Source: Pseudolysinimonas yzui (GTDB lineage: Bacteria > Actinomycetota > Actinomycetes > Actinomycetales > Microbacteriaceae). Taken from it: 64,000 nucleotides of DNA. A program made the position numbers and the translations under genes. The notes beneath the pieces are model-generated. The model had not been told where the DNA came from. It worked only from the letters and a program-made list of their open reading frames with translations, and did no database searches. Of the stretch, positions 10,115-18,051 are shown piece after piece (the stretch's first letter is position 1; each line of letters begins with the position of its first letter). The stretch covers positions 725,948 through 789,947 of the forward strand of contig NZ_BNAI01000001.1 of assembly GCF_014653215.1 (NCBI RefSeq), read 5' to 3'.

Positions 10115-10773
10115 CCGTACGGATCGAGCCCAGCATCCTGTCGGCGGATTTCGTGAATCTCGAAGCCGAAGTGGCGCGCATCGCGACCGCGGATGCCGTT
10201 CACGTCGACGTCATGGACAACCACTTCGTGCCGAACCTCACCTTCGGCCCGCAGATGGTGGGCCGGCTGCAGACGGTCGCCCCGATTCCGCTCGACGTGC
10301 ACCTGATGATCTCGGATGTCGACCGCTGGGCGCCCGGGTACGCCGAGCTCGGCGCCTTCTCGGTGACGTTCCACGCCGAGGCGACCGACGAGCCCGTCGC
10401 CCTCGCGCGTCGGCTGCGGTGGATCGGCGCGCGTGCGGGGATCGCGGTCAAACCGGGCACCTCGCTCGACCCCTACCTGGAGCTGCTGCCCGAGTTCGAT
10501 CAGATCCTGGTGATGACCGTCGAGCCGGGCTTCGGCGGTCAGAGCTTCATGGCCGACATGATGCCGAAGGTCGCCGCGGCGCGTGCCGCGATCGACGCGG
10601 CGGGTGTCGACGTGTGGCTGCAGGTCGACGGGGGGATCGCGCTGGACACGATCGGACAGGCTGCAGAGGCGGGTGCCGACACGTTCGTCGCGGGATCCGC
10701 TGTGTACGGCGCAGCCGATGTCGAGGCGGCGATCACTGAACTCCGCGCTTCGGCAGAGCGCCACGCGCACTGA
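10111..10773 (+). CDS. rpe: Ribulose-phosphate 3-epimerase
   Basis: Interconverts ribulose 5-phosphate and xylulose 5-phosphate in the pentose phosphate pathway. The 220-residue TIM barrel shows IEPSILSADF, HVDVMDNHFVPNLTFG, LDVHLMI and LVMTVEPGFGGQSFM, which carry the metal-binding His/Asp residues. GTG start overlaps the rsmB stop. In related genomes hisE is expected shortly after; here about 6.9 kb of other genes intervenes. Confidence 0.95.
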   Translation: MTVRIEPSILSADFVNLEAEVARIATADAVHVDVMDNHFVPNLTFGPQMVGRLQTVAPIPLDVHLMISDVDRWAPGYAELGAFSVTFHAEATDEPVALARRLRWIGARAGIAVKPGTSLDPYLELLPEFDQILVMTVEPGFGGQSFMADMMPKVAAARAAIDAAGVDVWLQVDGGIALDTIGQAAEAGADTFVAGSAVYGAADVEAAITELRASAERHAH

Positions 10774-10867
10774 CGCTCGGGCCGGTTCTCGGCAACCACG
10801 GCCGCGGCGTCCAGCGCAAGTTGTCCTGGGAAGCGAAGTAGAGAGACGCGCTGGGCGCGCCCGTCAC

Positions 10868-10884
10868 TAGGCTTCCGGCGGAGG
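10868..10884 (+). promoter_or_regulatory. Candidate -10 (TAGGCT) and ribosome binding site of the recombinase-like/Abi_C gene
   Basis: TAGGCT at 10868-10873 matches the -10 hexamer seen before many genes in this window. GGCGGAGG at 10877-10884 is a strong ribosome binding site five bases before the ATG at 10890. The gene therefore seems to be transcribed on its own and not as part of the rpe operon. The rest of the 116-base gap after rpe shows no further clear signal. Confidence 0.45.
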
Positions 10885-10889
10885 CGTCA

Positions 10890-12077
10890 ATGGAAGACAT
10901 GGATCCAAGCAGTTGGGCCTCGACGATGGCGCGCTACCAAGACTGGCTGATCGCTTCCGGTAAGAAGGCACGCACGGTTGAGCTTCGACTGTTCCACGTC
11001 GGCAGGTTCTCTCGCGCAACTGTCCATGGCCCCAACAAGATCCGCGCCCAACACGTCCTCGGATACTTGGGTGCGAAGGACTGGGGACCGAATACCCGGC
11101 TAGTGGTGGTGGGGAGTCTCCGCGACTTCTTCAAGTGGGCTGTGACCTTCGGTGTGACGGATGAAGACCCGACCGCTTCCATTCCTAGGATCCCAGTCCC
11201 CGTCAGCGTCCCGGATCCACCGTCACGCAAGACGATCCGGGCAGTGCTCGACAGCGCTGAACCCCGCGAGCGACTGATGATCCGACTTGCGACCGACGTC
11301 GGGATGAAGGCTGGCGAAATCGCTCGGGCTCACGTTCGCGACCTTCGCGTTAACGATGACGGTGACTATGTAATCAAGGCACAGGGCACCCGCAAGGCAC
11401 CGTGGCTGGAGGTCCCGCCCACGCTGGCCGACGAGATCCTGACGCACAAGGGCTATCTGTTCCCTGGCCGAATCGACGGCCACAACTCGGCCGCATACGT
11501 CTCTCGGCTTCTTTCGCAGACCTTCGGAGACAGGTTCACCGCTGAAGACTTGAGACACGCGAGTGGAAAAGCAGGAAAGTCGGTCGCGCCGGGCTTTCAC
11601 GCGCCCAGCACCGTCTCGCTCGTGGAAGATGCCGACCTCGGCGACAATCGGGCGATACAGCAACAACTCCGCCGGATCGCTCGTGACATGGAAGGCGACC
11701 CTTCAGCAGCGCTGTCCGAAGCAAAGAACTTGTTGGAAAGCCTCTTCAAGCAGATACTCACCGAACGAGGAGTTGCGCACTCGAGGGAGCATTTCGAGGC
11801 ACTCTATCGCATGGTGTCCGACGCGCTCGGGCTAACAAGGGGTGTGCGAGAGGATCGAATCCTCAATGGGCTAGCGGAGGTGATTCAAGGGATGACGCAG
11901 ACTCGCAACGCGCTCGGAGCAGGCCACGGTCAAGTGGATGTGAGCCCAGCTGAGCCCCGACACGCACGCTTGATGTTCAACACCGCAGTTGCGATCGCGG
12001 AGTTCTTGACCGAGACGTGGCGGGACGTTCGCGAGTCTGATGCGGAGCCGCAGCACGCTCCCTCCGATCGCGGCTAG
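10890..12077 (+). CDS. Degenerate tyrosine-recombinase-like domain fused to Abi_C/HEPN-like domain
   Basis: A 395-residue protein with two parts. Residues about 10-85 look like the SAM-like core-binding domain of phage integrases, and 110-225 like a tyrosine-recombinase catalytic fold (ATDVGMKAGEIARAHVRDL, then TAEDLRHASG). The catalytic set is broken: the first Arg is Lys140, the box II His is replaced by Glu219 although Arg222-His223 remain, and no later His/Trp or Tyr nucleophile is seen. Residues about 250-380 resemble the abortive-infection C-terminal domain: GDPSAALSEAKNLLESLFKQ, then TRNALGAGHG with Arg339-x6-His346, a HEPN-type RNase motif, then RHARLMFNTAVAIAEFL. Codon use is less GC-biased than the neighbours. 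A defence RNase with a DNA-binding domain is inferred, not shown. Confidence 0.72.
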   Translation: MEDMDPSSWASTMARYQDWLIASGKKARTVELRLFHVGRFSRATVHGPNKIRAQHVLGYLGAKDWGPNTRLVVVGSLRDFFKWAVTFGVTDEDPTASIPRIPVPVSVPDPPSRKTIRAVLDSAEPRERLMIRLATDVGMKAGEIARAHVRDLRVNDDGDYVIKAQGTRKAPWLEVPPTLADEILTHKGYLFPGRIDGHNSAAYVSRLLSQTFGDRFTAEDLRHASGKAGKSVAPGFHAPSTVSLVEDADLGDNRAIQQQLRRIARDMEGDPSAALSEAKNLLESLFKQILTERGVAHSREHFEALYRMVSDALGLTRGVREDRILNGLAEVIQGMTQTRNALGAGHGQVDVSPAEPRHARLMFNTAVAIAEFLTETWRDVRESDAEPQHAPSDRG

Positions 12078-12117
12078 CGTGGACTTGCCAGCACTTACAG
12101 AGAACTGAGGACCGCTA

Positions 12118-12486
12118 GTGGCAGACAAGACCAAGCCGGAGATCGACTTCATCGAAGGCCCCGCCCCGACCGAACTCGTGAGCACCGACATCGAGGTGGG
12201 TGACGGCGCGGAGGCGACTCCCGGTGCCCGGGTCACCGTGCACTACGTGGGCGTCGACTTCGAGACCGGCGAAGAGTTCGACTCCTCGTGGAACCGCGGC
12301 GAGTCGATCGAGTTCCCGCTCAACGGGCTCGTGCGCGGCTGGCAGGAAGGCATCCCCGGCATGAAGGTCGGCGGTCGTCGCCAGCTCGTCTGCCCGCCCG
12401 CGTGGGCGTACGGTCCGGCCGGCGGCGGACACCGTCTCTCGGGTCGCACCCTGGTCTTCGTGATCGACCTGCTCGGCGTCGCCTGA
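12118..12486 (+). CDS. FKBP-type peptidyl-prolyl cis-trans isomerase
   Basis: A single-domain 122-residue FKBP that speeds proline isomerisation during protein folding. The fold is marked by GARVTVHYVGVDFETGEEFD, SIEFPLNGLVRGWQEGIPGM and LVCPPAWAYGPAG, and it ends in LVFVIDLLGV. No signal peptide is seen, so it should be cytoplasmic. GTG start at 12118 has TGAGGA upstream. The gene is monocistronic and converges on moeA. The sequence before it contains a possible -10 (TAGCGT, 12075-12080). Confidence 0.92.
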   Translation: MADKTKPEIDFIEGPAPTELVSTDIEVGDGAEATPGARVTVHYVGVDFETGEEFDSSWNRGESIEFPLNGLVRGWQEGIPGMKVGGRRQLVCPPAWAYGPAGGGHRLSGRTLVFVIDLLGVA

Positions 12487-12495
12487 CCCGAGGGC

Positions 12496-13614
12496 CTAAG
12501 CCCAGGGCAGCGGCAGCACTTCGGCGTCGCCGACCGGGGGAACCACGAGTACCCCGGTCGCGGCGGCGAGGCCGCGCATCATCGCGGCACCGGTCCACTC
12601 GACTTCATCGAGCCCCGCACGGACGGGCACGAGGCGGGTGGCTTCGGGATGCCGCTTCACCGACGCGGGGACCGGCACCTTCACGAGGGGTGCGACCGCG
12701 CGACCGGTGAATCCGGCGATCAGCACATCGCCGAGCGACAACAGCCCGAGCATCGCGGCGAGCGGGTTGCCGGCGAGCCCGAGTACGAGTGGGCCGTTCG
12801 GGATGCGGGCGAGCAGCGTCGGGCCGCCCGGTCGGGAGGCGAGCCCGGGTACGAGGTAGTCGGCGCCGAGGTCGTCGAGCGCGCGCCGGACGTGGTCGGC
12901 GTGCGAACCGCCGGTGCCGCCGGTCGTGACGACGAGGTCGGTGCCCGCGTCGCGCAGCGCCTGGACGGTCGCCTCACGGTCGTCGCCGATCCGCAGGCTG
13001 CGGGCGGGTGACGCGCCGAGCATCCGCAGGATGGTGGGAATCGTCGCGCCGAAACTGTCGCGCACCTGCCCCGCGGCGGGGATTCCCGCGAGCACGACCT
13101 CGTCGCCCGTGAACACCGTCGTCACGGTGGGTTGCCGCGCCACCTCGAGCCGGTCGGCGGTGGCGGCCGCCGCGAGGGCGAGGTGCGCGGGGGAGAGGCG
13201 GGTTCCGGCGCTGACCAGCACCTCGCCGGATCGGGCTTCCTCTGCGGGGGGACGGATGTGGTCGCGGGACTCGGGTCGGTCGAGCACGAGCCGGTCGCCG
13301 TCGACGTGCCCGTTCTCGCTGCGCACCACGGCATCCGCTCCCGCCGGAAGCAGCCCCCCCGTAACGATCGGGGTCGCCTCACCGTGACGCAGGGGGCCGC
13401 CGTCGCGCAGCTGCCAGTCGCCGGGACCGGCCACCGCCCAGCCGTCCATGGCCGCGGAGGCGTAGTGCGGGATGTCGATCCCGGCAGCCACGTCGCGGCG
13501 CAACACGCGGCCCAGAGCCTGGTCGAGCGCGACCTCCTCGCTGCCGAGAGGCGAAGCGGCGGCGGCCGCGCGGCGGCGCGCCTCCGGCCAGGCGAGGCGA
13601 TCGGGGTGGCTCAC
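12496..13614 (-). CDS. moeA: Molybdopterin molybdotransferase
   Basis: Inserts molybdate into adenylated molybdopterin to finish the molybdenum cofactor. The 372-residue product (slightly short of the usual roughly 400) has the N-terminal IPHYASAAMDGWAVAG motif and the MoaB/MogA-like domain with VVTTGGTGGSHADHV in place of the more common TSGGVS loop. GTG start overlaps the DUF6457 stop by four bases, so it is the third gene of the mobA-DUF6457-moeA unit. The partners fdhD and a molybdopterin oxidoreductase lie just beyond, on the other strand. Confidence 0.9.
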   Translation of the reverse strand: MSHPDRLAWPEARRRAAAAASPLGSEEVALDQALGRVLRRDVAAGIDIPHYASAAMDGWAVAGPGDWQLRDGGPLRHGEATPIVTGGLLPAGADAVVRSENGHVDGDRLVLDRPESRDHIRPPAEEARSGEVLVSAGTRLSPAHLALAAAATADRLEVARQPTVTTVFTGDEVVLAGIPAAGQVRDSFGATIPTILRMLGASPARSLRIGDDREATVQALRDAGTDLVVTTGGTGGSHADHVRRALDDLGADYLVPGLASRPGGPTLLARIPNGPLVLGLAGNPLAAMLGLLSLGDVLIAGFTGRAVAPLVKVPVPASVKRHPEATRLVPVRAGLDEVEWTGAAMMRGLAAATGVLVVPPVGDAEVLPLPWA

Positions 13615-13895
13615 GAGCGGCGGGCCGCCAGATCCTTCGAGATGCGCATGGCCTCCGCAGCGGCCGCGTCCGGATCCTCGCCGAGTGCGGCGGCGCGTCC
13701 CGCGGCGAACCCGACGAGGTAGGTCGTCAGCGGGGCGGCCGGGCGGATGACCGAGTGCGCGACGACTCCGGCGAGGCCGAGGACCGAGCGGATATCGACA
13801 TCGGTCTCGATGCCGAGTGCGGCGCGCACCTCGTCGGCCCAGTCGGTGAGGATGCCGTCGGTCTCGTCGGGACGTTCAGGTTCATGGGTGGTCAT
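13611..13895 (-). CDS. DUF6457 domain protein
   Basis: A 94-residue acidic, mostly helical protein: TDWADEVRAALGIETDVDI, then an Ala-rich helical region and AAAAEAMRISKDLAARR at the end. The family occurs next to, or fused to, MobA in actinobacteria; its biochemical role is not established. Here it is a separate gene overlapping mobA by 14 bases and moeA by four. This tight coupling suggests it works in molybdenum-cofactor maturation, perhaps as a MobA partner (inference). Confidence 0.75.
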   Translation of the reverse strand: MTTHEPERPDETDGILTDWADEVRAALGIETDVDIRSVLGLAGVVAHSVIRPAAPLTTYLVGFAAGRAAALGEDPDAAAAEAMRISKDLAARRS

Positions 13896-14466
13896 GGGGG
13901 ACTCCTGTCGCTGCGGGTGCGGCGCCGAATCGCGCGGCGTCGTCCCAGGTGTCGATGTCGTCGGTCGAGCCTTCCGGCACGACGACCTCGACGAGATCGA
14001 GGCTACCGAGTAGCGCGCGCATCGAGGCGTCGATGATGGTCGGCAGGCGTGCGATCGCCGCCTTGAGGGCGTCCGGGCTCACGGCGATCGTCAGCTGCTG
14101 ACGGCGACCCCGATCCACCGCGATCACACCGTCGCCCGTGAACGCCCCGAGAAGTGTCGGTAGAGCGGACGCCACCCCGGGCATGTCGCAGGCGATCACG
14201 AGCACCGCATCGGCGTCACCCGGCAGGGCGCGGAGTCCAGCGGCGATGGCCGCTACGGGACCCGCGAACGCCGGTTCCTCGCGCACCGCGGGTGCGTCAT
14301 CCGTGCCTTCGTCACCGACGACGATCACCCGACGCGCCCCGGAGGCGAAGACGGCATCGACCGACCCCTGGAGCAGCGTCGTTCCGCCGATCTGCAGTTT
14401 CTGTTTGTCGGAATGATGCAGCCGCGATGATCGCCCCCCTGCGAGAATGAGAGCGTCGACGATCAT
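13882..14466 (-). CDS. mobA: Molybdenum cofactor guanylyltransferase
   Basis: A 194-residue nucleotidyltransferase expected to attach GMP to molybdopterin to give the bis-MGD type cofactor. It has the glycine-rich NTP-binding start DALILAGGRSSRLHHSDKQK, then AFAGPVAAIAAGLRAL and VLVIACDMPG with the metal-binding Asp. The ATG at 14466 places MIVDALILAGG at the N-terminus, and a -10-like TAGAGT (14474-14479, minus strand) ends seven bases before it. An upstream in-frame start at 14502 would add 12 unrelated residues and run into the fdhD promoter region. Confidence 0.88.
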   Translation of the reverse strand: MIVDALILAGGRSSRLHHSDKQKLQIGGTTLLQGSVDAVFASGARRVIVVGDEGTDDAPAVREEPAFAGPVAAIAAGLRALPGDADAVLVIACDMPGVASALPTLLGAFTGDGVIAVDRGRRQQLTIAVSPDALKAAIARLPTIIDASMRALLGSLDLVEVVVPEGSTDDIDTWDDAARFGAAPAATGVPHDHP

Positions 14467-14501
14467 GCCGAACACTCTAAGTCGCGGGTCGAAGCGCATC
14501 A

Positions 14502-14513
14502 CTATCGTGATAG
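14502..14513. promoter_or_regulatory. Perfect palindrome in the mobA-fdhD divergent promoter region
   Basis: CTATC-GT-GATAG forms a perfect 5-bp inverted repeat with a two-base centre. It lies in the 56-base region between the divergent mobA and fdhD starts and contains a -10-like TATCGT (14503-14508) for fdhD. This is the layout of a repressor operator that could control both molybdenum-cofactor transcripts. No matching regulator gene is in the window. Confidence 0.4.
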
Positions 14514-14522
14514 GTATTGGAC

Positions 14523-15392
14523 ATGGGAAGAATCACCGCAAGGAAGCGGGTCACCCGGATCACGCTGGGCGAGAGCTCCGCTGACACGACCGTCTCCCGG
14601 CGCGAGGACCTGCTCGCGGTCGAAGAGCCGCTGGAGATCCGGGTGGGGGGAACCTCGCTGAGCATCACGATGCGCACGCCGGGGCACGACTTCGACCTCG
14701 CGGCCGGATTCCTGATCTCCGAGGGCATCGTCGCCCACGCGGGCGAGATCGCCGCCATCCGCTACTGCGCGGGCGTCACCGAGACCGGCGAGAACACCTT
14801 CAACGTGCTCGACGTGACCCTCGCGAACGGCGTCGCGGCGCCCGACCCGAGCCTGGAACGCAACTTCTACATGACCTCCTCCTGCGGGCTGTGCGGCAAG
14901 GCGAGCATCGACGCCGTACGCACCGCGTCGCACCACCCGGTCGCGCACGACCCGCTGGTGATCGACGCGAAACTGCTGGCATCCTTCCCCGACCGTCTGC
15001 GCGCGGGACAGGACGTCTTCGACAAGACCGGTGGGTTGCACGCCGCGGCACTCTTCGACGGCCGCACCGGCGAGATGCTCGTGCTTCGTGAGGACGTCGG
15101 CCGCCACAACGCCGTCGACAAGGTCATCGGCTGGGCCCACGGCGAAGGGATGCTGCCTCTCTCCGGAATGGTGCTGCAGGTGTCGGGGCGGGCGAGTTTC
15201 GAGCTGGTGCAGAAGGCGTCGATGGCAGGCATCCCGATGCTCGCCGCCGTGTCGGCGCCGTCGTCGCTCGCCATCGACCTCGCCCAGGAGTCGGGCATGA
15301 CCGTCGTCGGGTTCATGCGGGGCCGCACGATGGTGGTCTACGCGGGCGAGCAACGCGTCGCCGTGCCGCACCTCGTGGAGGCGGCTCGATGA
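14523..15392 (+). CDS. fdhD: Formate dehydrogenase accessory sulfurtransferase
   Basis: FdhD carries sulfur from a cysteine desulfurase to the molybdenum cofactor and is needed for activity of formate dehydrogenase-type enzymes. In 289 residues it shows the CGLCG motif with Cys121 and Cys124 (the functional Cys pair), PGHDFDLAAGFLISEGI, VLREDVGRHNAVDKVIGWA and SGRASFELVQKA. The ATG at 14523 gives the usual MGRITARKRV start; an in-frame TTG lies two codons earlier. It overlaps the next gene by four bases (ATGA), matching its role in maturing that enzyme. Confidence 0.94.
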   Translation: MGRITARKRVTRITLGESSADTTVSRREDLLAVEEPLEIRVGGTSLSITMRTPGHDFDLAAGFLISEGIVAHAGEIAAIRYCAGVTETGENTFNVLDVTLANGVAAPDPSLERNFYMTSSCGLCGKASIDAVRTASHHPVAHDPLVIDAKLLASFPDRLRAGQDVFDKTGGLHAAALFDGRTGEMLVLREDVGRHNAVDKVIGWAHGEGMLPLSGMVLQVSGRASFELVQKASMAGIPMLAAVSAPSSLAIDLAQESGMTVVGFMRGRTMVVYAGEQRVAVPHLVEAAR

Positions 15393-17713
15393 CCGAGGAA
15401 CCCACCGAGGCGTACCCCGACATCAAGGTCGGCCACAACGAGCCGTGGGCGGTCGGGGTTCCGGCCATCCTCAACTCGATGGAGCCCGCCCTGCACGACA
15501 TGGGCGTCGTGCGCACCGCAAAACTGTCGCTCGCCATCAACCAGAAGGACGGCTTCGACTGCATGAGCTGCGCGTGGCCCGACCCCGGGCACCGCAACAC
15601 GCTCGAGTTCTGCGAGAACGGCATGAAGGCCGTCACCTGGGAGGCGACGCCGGTCACCGTGCCGCGCTCGTTCTGGGCCGAGAACTCCCTGACGAGCCTG
15701 CTCGACCGCGACGAGTACTGGCTCGGACAGCAGGGGCGCCTCACCGAACCGGTGTACAAGCCGGCAGGGTCGGATCACTACGAGCCGATCACCTGGGACC
15801 GCGCGTTCGCGACCATCGCCGAGCGGCTGAACGCCCTGAGCAGCCCCGACGAGGCGGCGTTCTACACGTCGGGCCGCACCGCGAACGAGACGGCGTTCCT
15901 GTACCAGCTGTTCGTGCGGGCGTTCGGCACCAACAACCTGCCCGACTGCTCGAACATGTGCCACGAATCCACCGGCACCGCGATGAGCGAGACCCTCGGC
16001 ATCGGCAAGTCGACGATTGCGTACGACGACTTCGCGCAGGCCGACCTCGTCATCGTGATGGGCCAGAACCCCGGCACGAATCACCCGCGGATGCTGTCGG
16101 CACTCGAGGACTGCAAGCGCGCCGGCGGTCGGATCATCGCCGTGAACCCGCTGCCCGAAGCGGGGCTCATCCGCTACAAGAACCCGCAGAAGGTGCGCGG
16201 CATCATCGGCAAGGGCACCGCGATCGCCGATCGGTTCCTGCAGATCCGCTCGGGCGGCGACATGGCCCTGCTGCAGGCGACATCGAAGCGGGTGCTGGCG
16301 GCCGAGGCGGCGGCACCGGGCACCGTGCTCGACCACGAGTTCCTCGCCGCCCACACGTCCGGGCTCGACGAGTTCGCCAGCCACATCGCCGGTCTCGACG
16401 AGGCCGCCGTGCTCGAGGCCACGGGACTCACCCCGGCTGAGATCGAGGCGTTCGCCGAGGAGTACCTGGCCGCGGACAAGGTGATCATCACCTGGGCGAT
16501 GGGACTCACCCAGCAGAAGAAGGCGGTCGCGACGATCAAGGAGATCGTCAACCTGCTGCTGTTGCGCGGCAACATCGGCAAGCCCGGTGCCGGGGCATCC
16601 CCGATCCGCGGGCACTCCAACGTGCAGGGCGACCGCACCATGGGCATCTGGGAGAAGATGCCCGACCGCTTCATGGATGCGATGGATGCCGAGTTCGGCT
16701 TCTCGGTGCCCCGTCGACACGGTTACGACGCCGTGCAGACCGTCGAAGGGCTGCAGCGCGGTGACGTGAAGGTGTTCATCGCGATGGGCGGCAACTTCGT
16801 CGGCGCGATCTCCGACACCGCCGCCGCCGAAGCCGCGATGCGCGGCGCCTCGCTCACGGTGCAGGTGTCGACGAAACTCAACCGCTCGCACGTCGTCACC
16901 GGCGACGAAGCACTCATCCTGCCGACGCTCGGACGTACCGAGATCGACCTCCAGGAGTCGGGGCCGCAGTTCGTCTCGGTCGAAGACAGCGTCTGCGCGG
17001 TGCACGCCTCGCACGGCGCCGTGAAGCCCGTCGGCGACGATCTGCTCTCTGAGGTGGCCATCGTGGCCCGGATGGCGAAAGCGACGTTGGGCGACCGGTA
17101 CGGCATCGAATGGGATGCCTTCGAGCGCGACTACGACACGATCCGCGAGCGCATCGCCCGAGTCGTGCCCGGCTTCGCCGACTTCAACACGGTGATCCGC
17201 AAGAAGGGCGGGTTCATCCTGCCGAACGGTCCGCGTGACGAGCGCCGGTTCGACACGCGCACCGGCAAGGCGATGATCACCGTCAACGAGCTCGAGCACC
17301 TCGAGCGGCCGCCGGGTCGCCTCATCCTTCAGACGCTGCGCTCGCACGACCAGTTCAACACCACGATCTACTCGCTCAACGACAGGTATCGCGGCATCAA
17401 GAAGGGCCGCGACGTGATCTTCGTCAACCCCGACGACCTGTTCGAAATGGGGCTCGCCGACGGCCAACGCGTCGACATCTTCAGCGAGTGGAAGGACGAA
17501 CCCGACCGGGTGCTGCGCAACTACCGGGTCGTCGCGTATCCCACCGCGCGGGGCTGCGCTGCCGCGTACTATCCCGAAGCCAACGTTCTCGTGCCCCTGG
17601 CGAGCGCGTCGGAGGAGAGCAACACACCGGTCTCGAAGGCCGTCATCGTGCGGCTCGAGCCCGTCGAGGGCGGCGGCAGGCACGACACGAGCCCGCTACC
17701 CTGGGGGCTGTGA
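15389..17713 (+). CDS. FdhF/YdeP family molybdopterin oxidoreductase
   Basis: A 774-residue catalytic subunit-like protein of the molybdopterin oxidoreductase superfamily, closest in layout to E. coli YdeP. Features: [20 protein letters not shown] in the N-terminal Fe-S region, [27 protein letters not shown] with a probable molybdenum-ligand Cys, [27 protein letters not shown], and a C-terminal cofactor-binding domain from about residue 640. There is no in-frame TGA in the active site, so no selenocysteine. Formate oxidation is not proven; YdeP-like proteins have no firm substrate. No electron-transfer subunits are nearby. It overlaps fdhD by four bases and hisE by four. Confidence 0.88.
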   Translation: MTEEPTEAYPDIKVGHNEPWAVGVPAILNSMEPALHDMGVVRTAKLSLAINQKDGFDCMSCAWPDPGHRNTLEFCENGMKAVTWEATPVTVPRSFWAENSLTSLLDRDEYWLGQQGRLTEPVYKPAGSDHYEPITWDRAFATIAERLNALSSPDEAAFYTSGRTANETAFLYQLFVRAFGTNNLPDCSNMCHESTGTAMSETLGIGKSTIAYDDFAQADLVIVMGQNPGTNHPRMLSALEDCKRAGGRIIAVNPLPEAGLIRYKNPQKVRGIIGKGTAIADRFLQIRSGGDMALLQATSKRVLAAEAAAPGTVLDHEFLAAHTSGLDEFASHIAGLDEAAVLEATGLTPAEIEAFAEEYLAADKVIITWAMGLTQQKKAVATIKEIVNLLLLRGNIGKPGAGASPIRGHSNVQGDRTMGIWEKMPDRFMDAMDAEFGFSVPRRHGYDAVQTVEGLQRGDVKVFIAMGGNFVGAISDTAAAEAAMRGASLTVQVSTKLNRSHVVTGDEALILPTLGRTEIDLQESGPQFVSVEDSVCAVHASHGAVKPVGDDLLSEVAIVARMAKATLGDRYGIEWDAFERDYDTIRERIARVVPGFADFNTVIRKKGGFILPNGPRDERRFDTRTGKAMITVNELEHLERPPGRLILQTLRSHDQFNTTIYSLNDRYRGIKKGRDVIFVNPDDLFEMGLADGQRVDIFSEWKDEPDRVLRNYRVVAYPTARGCAAAYYPEANVLVPLASASEESNTPVSKAVIVRLEPVEGGGRHDTSPLPWGL

Positions 17714-17973
17714 AGACCTTCGACGGGCTGTTCGAGGAGCTCTCCCGCACCGCAGCCTCGCGGCCGGAGGGCTCCGGAACCGTCGCGTACCTCGACGCCG
17801 GCGTGCACGAGATCGGCAAGAAGATCGTCGAAGAGGCCGCCGAGGTGTGGATGGCGGCCGAGTACGAGAGCGACGAGCGCACCGCCGAGGAGATCTCCCA
17901 GCTGCTCTACCACCTGCAGGTGCTGATGCTCGCGAAGAACCTCACCCTCGAGGACGTCGGGCGACATCTCTGA
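17710..17973 (+). CDS. hisE: Phosphoribosyl-ATP pyrophosphatase
   Basis: Hydrolyses phosphoribosyl-ATP to phosphoribosyl-AMP in histidine synthesis. The 87-residue product shows [20 protein letters not shown] and [15 protein letters not shown], the helices that bind Mg-pyrophosphate. GTG start overlaps the oxidoreductase stop (GTGA), so hisE appears translationally coupled to the fdh genes. The frame is open upstream but only inside the oxidoreductase gene. Confidence 0.95.
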   Translation: MKTFDGLFEELSRTAASRPEGSGTVAYLDAGVHEIGKKIVEEAAEVWMAAEYESDERTAEEISQLLYHLQVLMLAKNLTLEDVGRHL

Positions 17974-17978
17974 TCGGT

Positions 17979-18011
17979 GGTCGAGTAGCCGCGAAGCGGC
18001 GTGTCGAGACC
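17979..18011. repeat. Palindromic intergenic repeat, copy 1
   Basis: Starts GGTCGAGTAGCC and ends GGCGTGTCGAGACC. The core GCCGC-GAA-GCGGC can form a hairpin, and the outer TCGA and GGTC/GACC segments are inverted as well. It starts five bases after the hisE stop. Related copies lie at 19993-20026 and 23487-23520. Confidence 0.8.
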
Positions 18012-18051
18012 ATTCCCGCCTGAGACCCTCCGACTGAAAGACTTGCGCCCA

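Noticed and set aside
10890..12077. An active phage integrase marking the edge of an integrated element
   Set aside because: Catalytic Arg, His and Tyr residues are replaced or missing, the C-terminus is an Abi_C-like domain, and no att-like direct repeat or tRNA lies beside it.
15389..17713. A selenocysteine-containing formate dehydrogenase
   Set aside because: No in-frame TGA occurs in the active-site region and the ligand position is encoded as Cys in NMCHESTG. No SECIS-like need or sel genes are visible.
18001..18051. GTG start of hisG inside the palindromic repeat
   Set aside because: It would add 17 residues encoded by the repeat; the conserved HisG start is at 18052.
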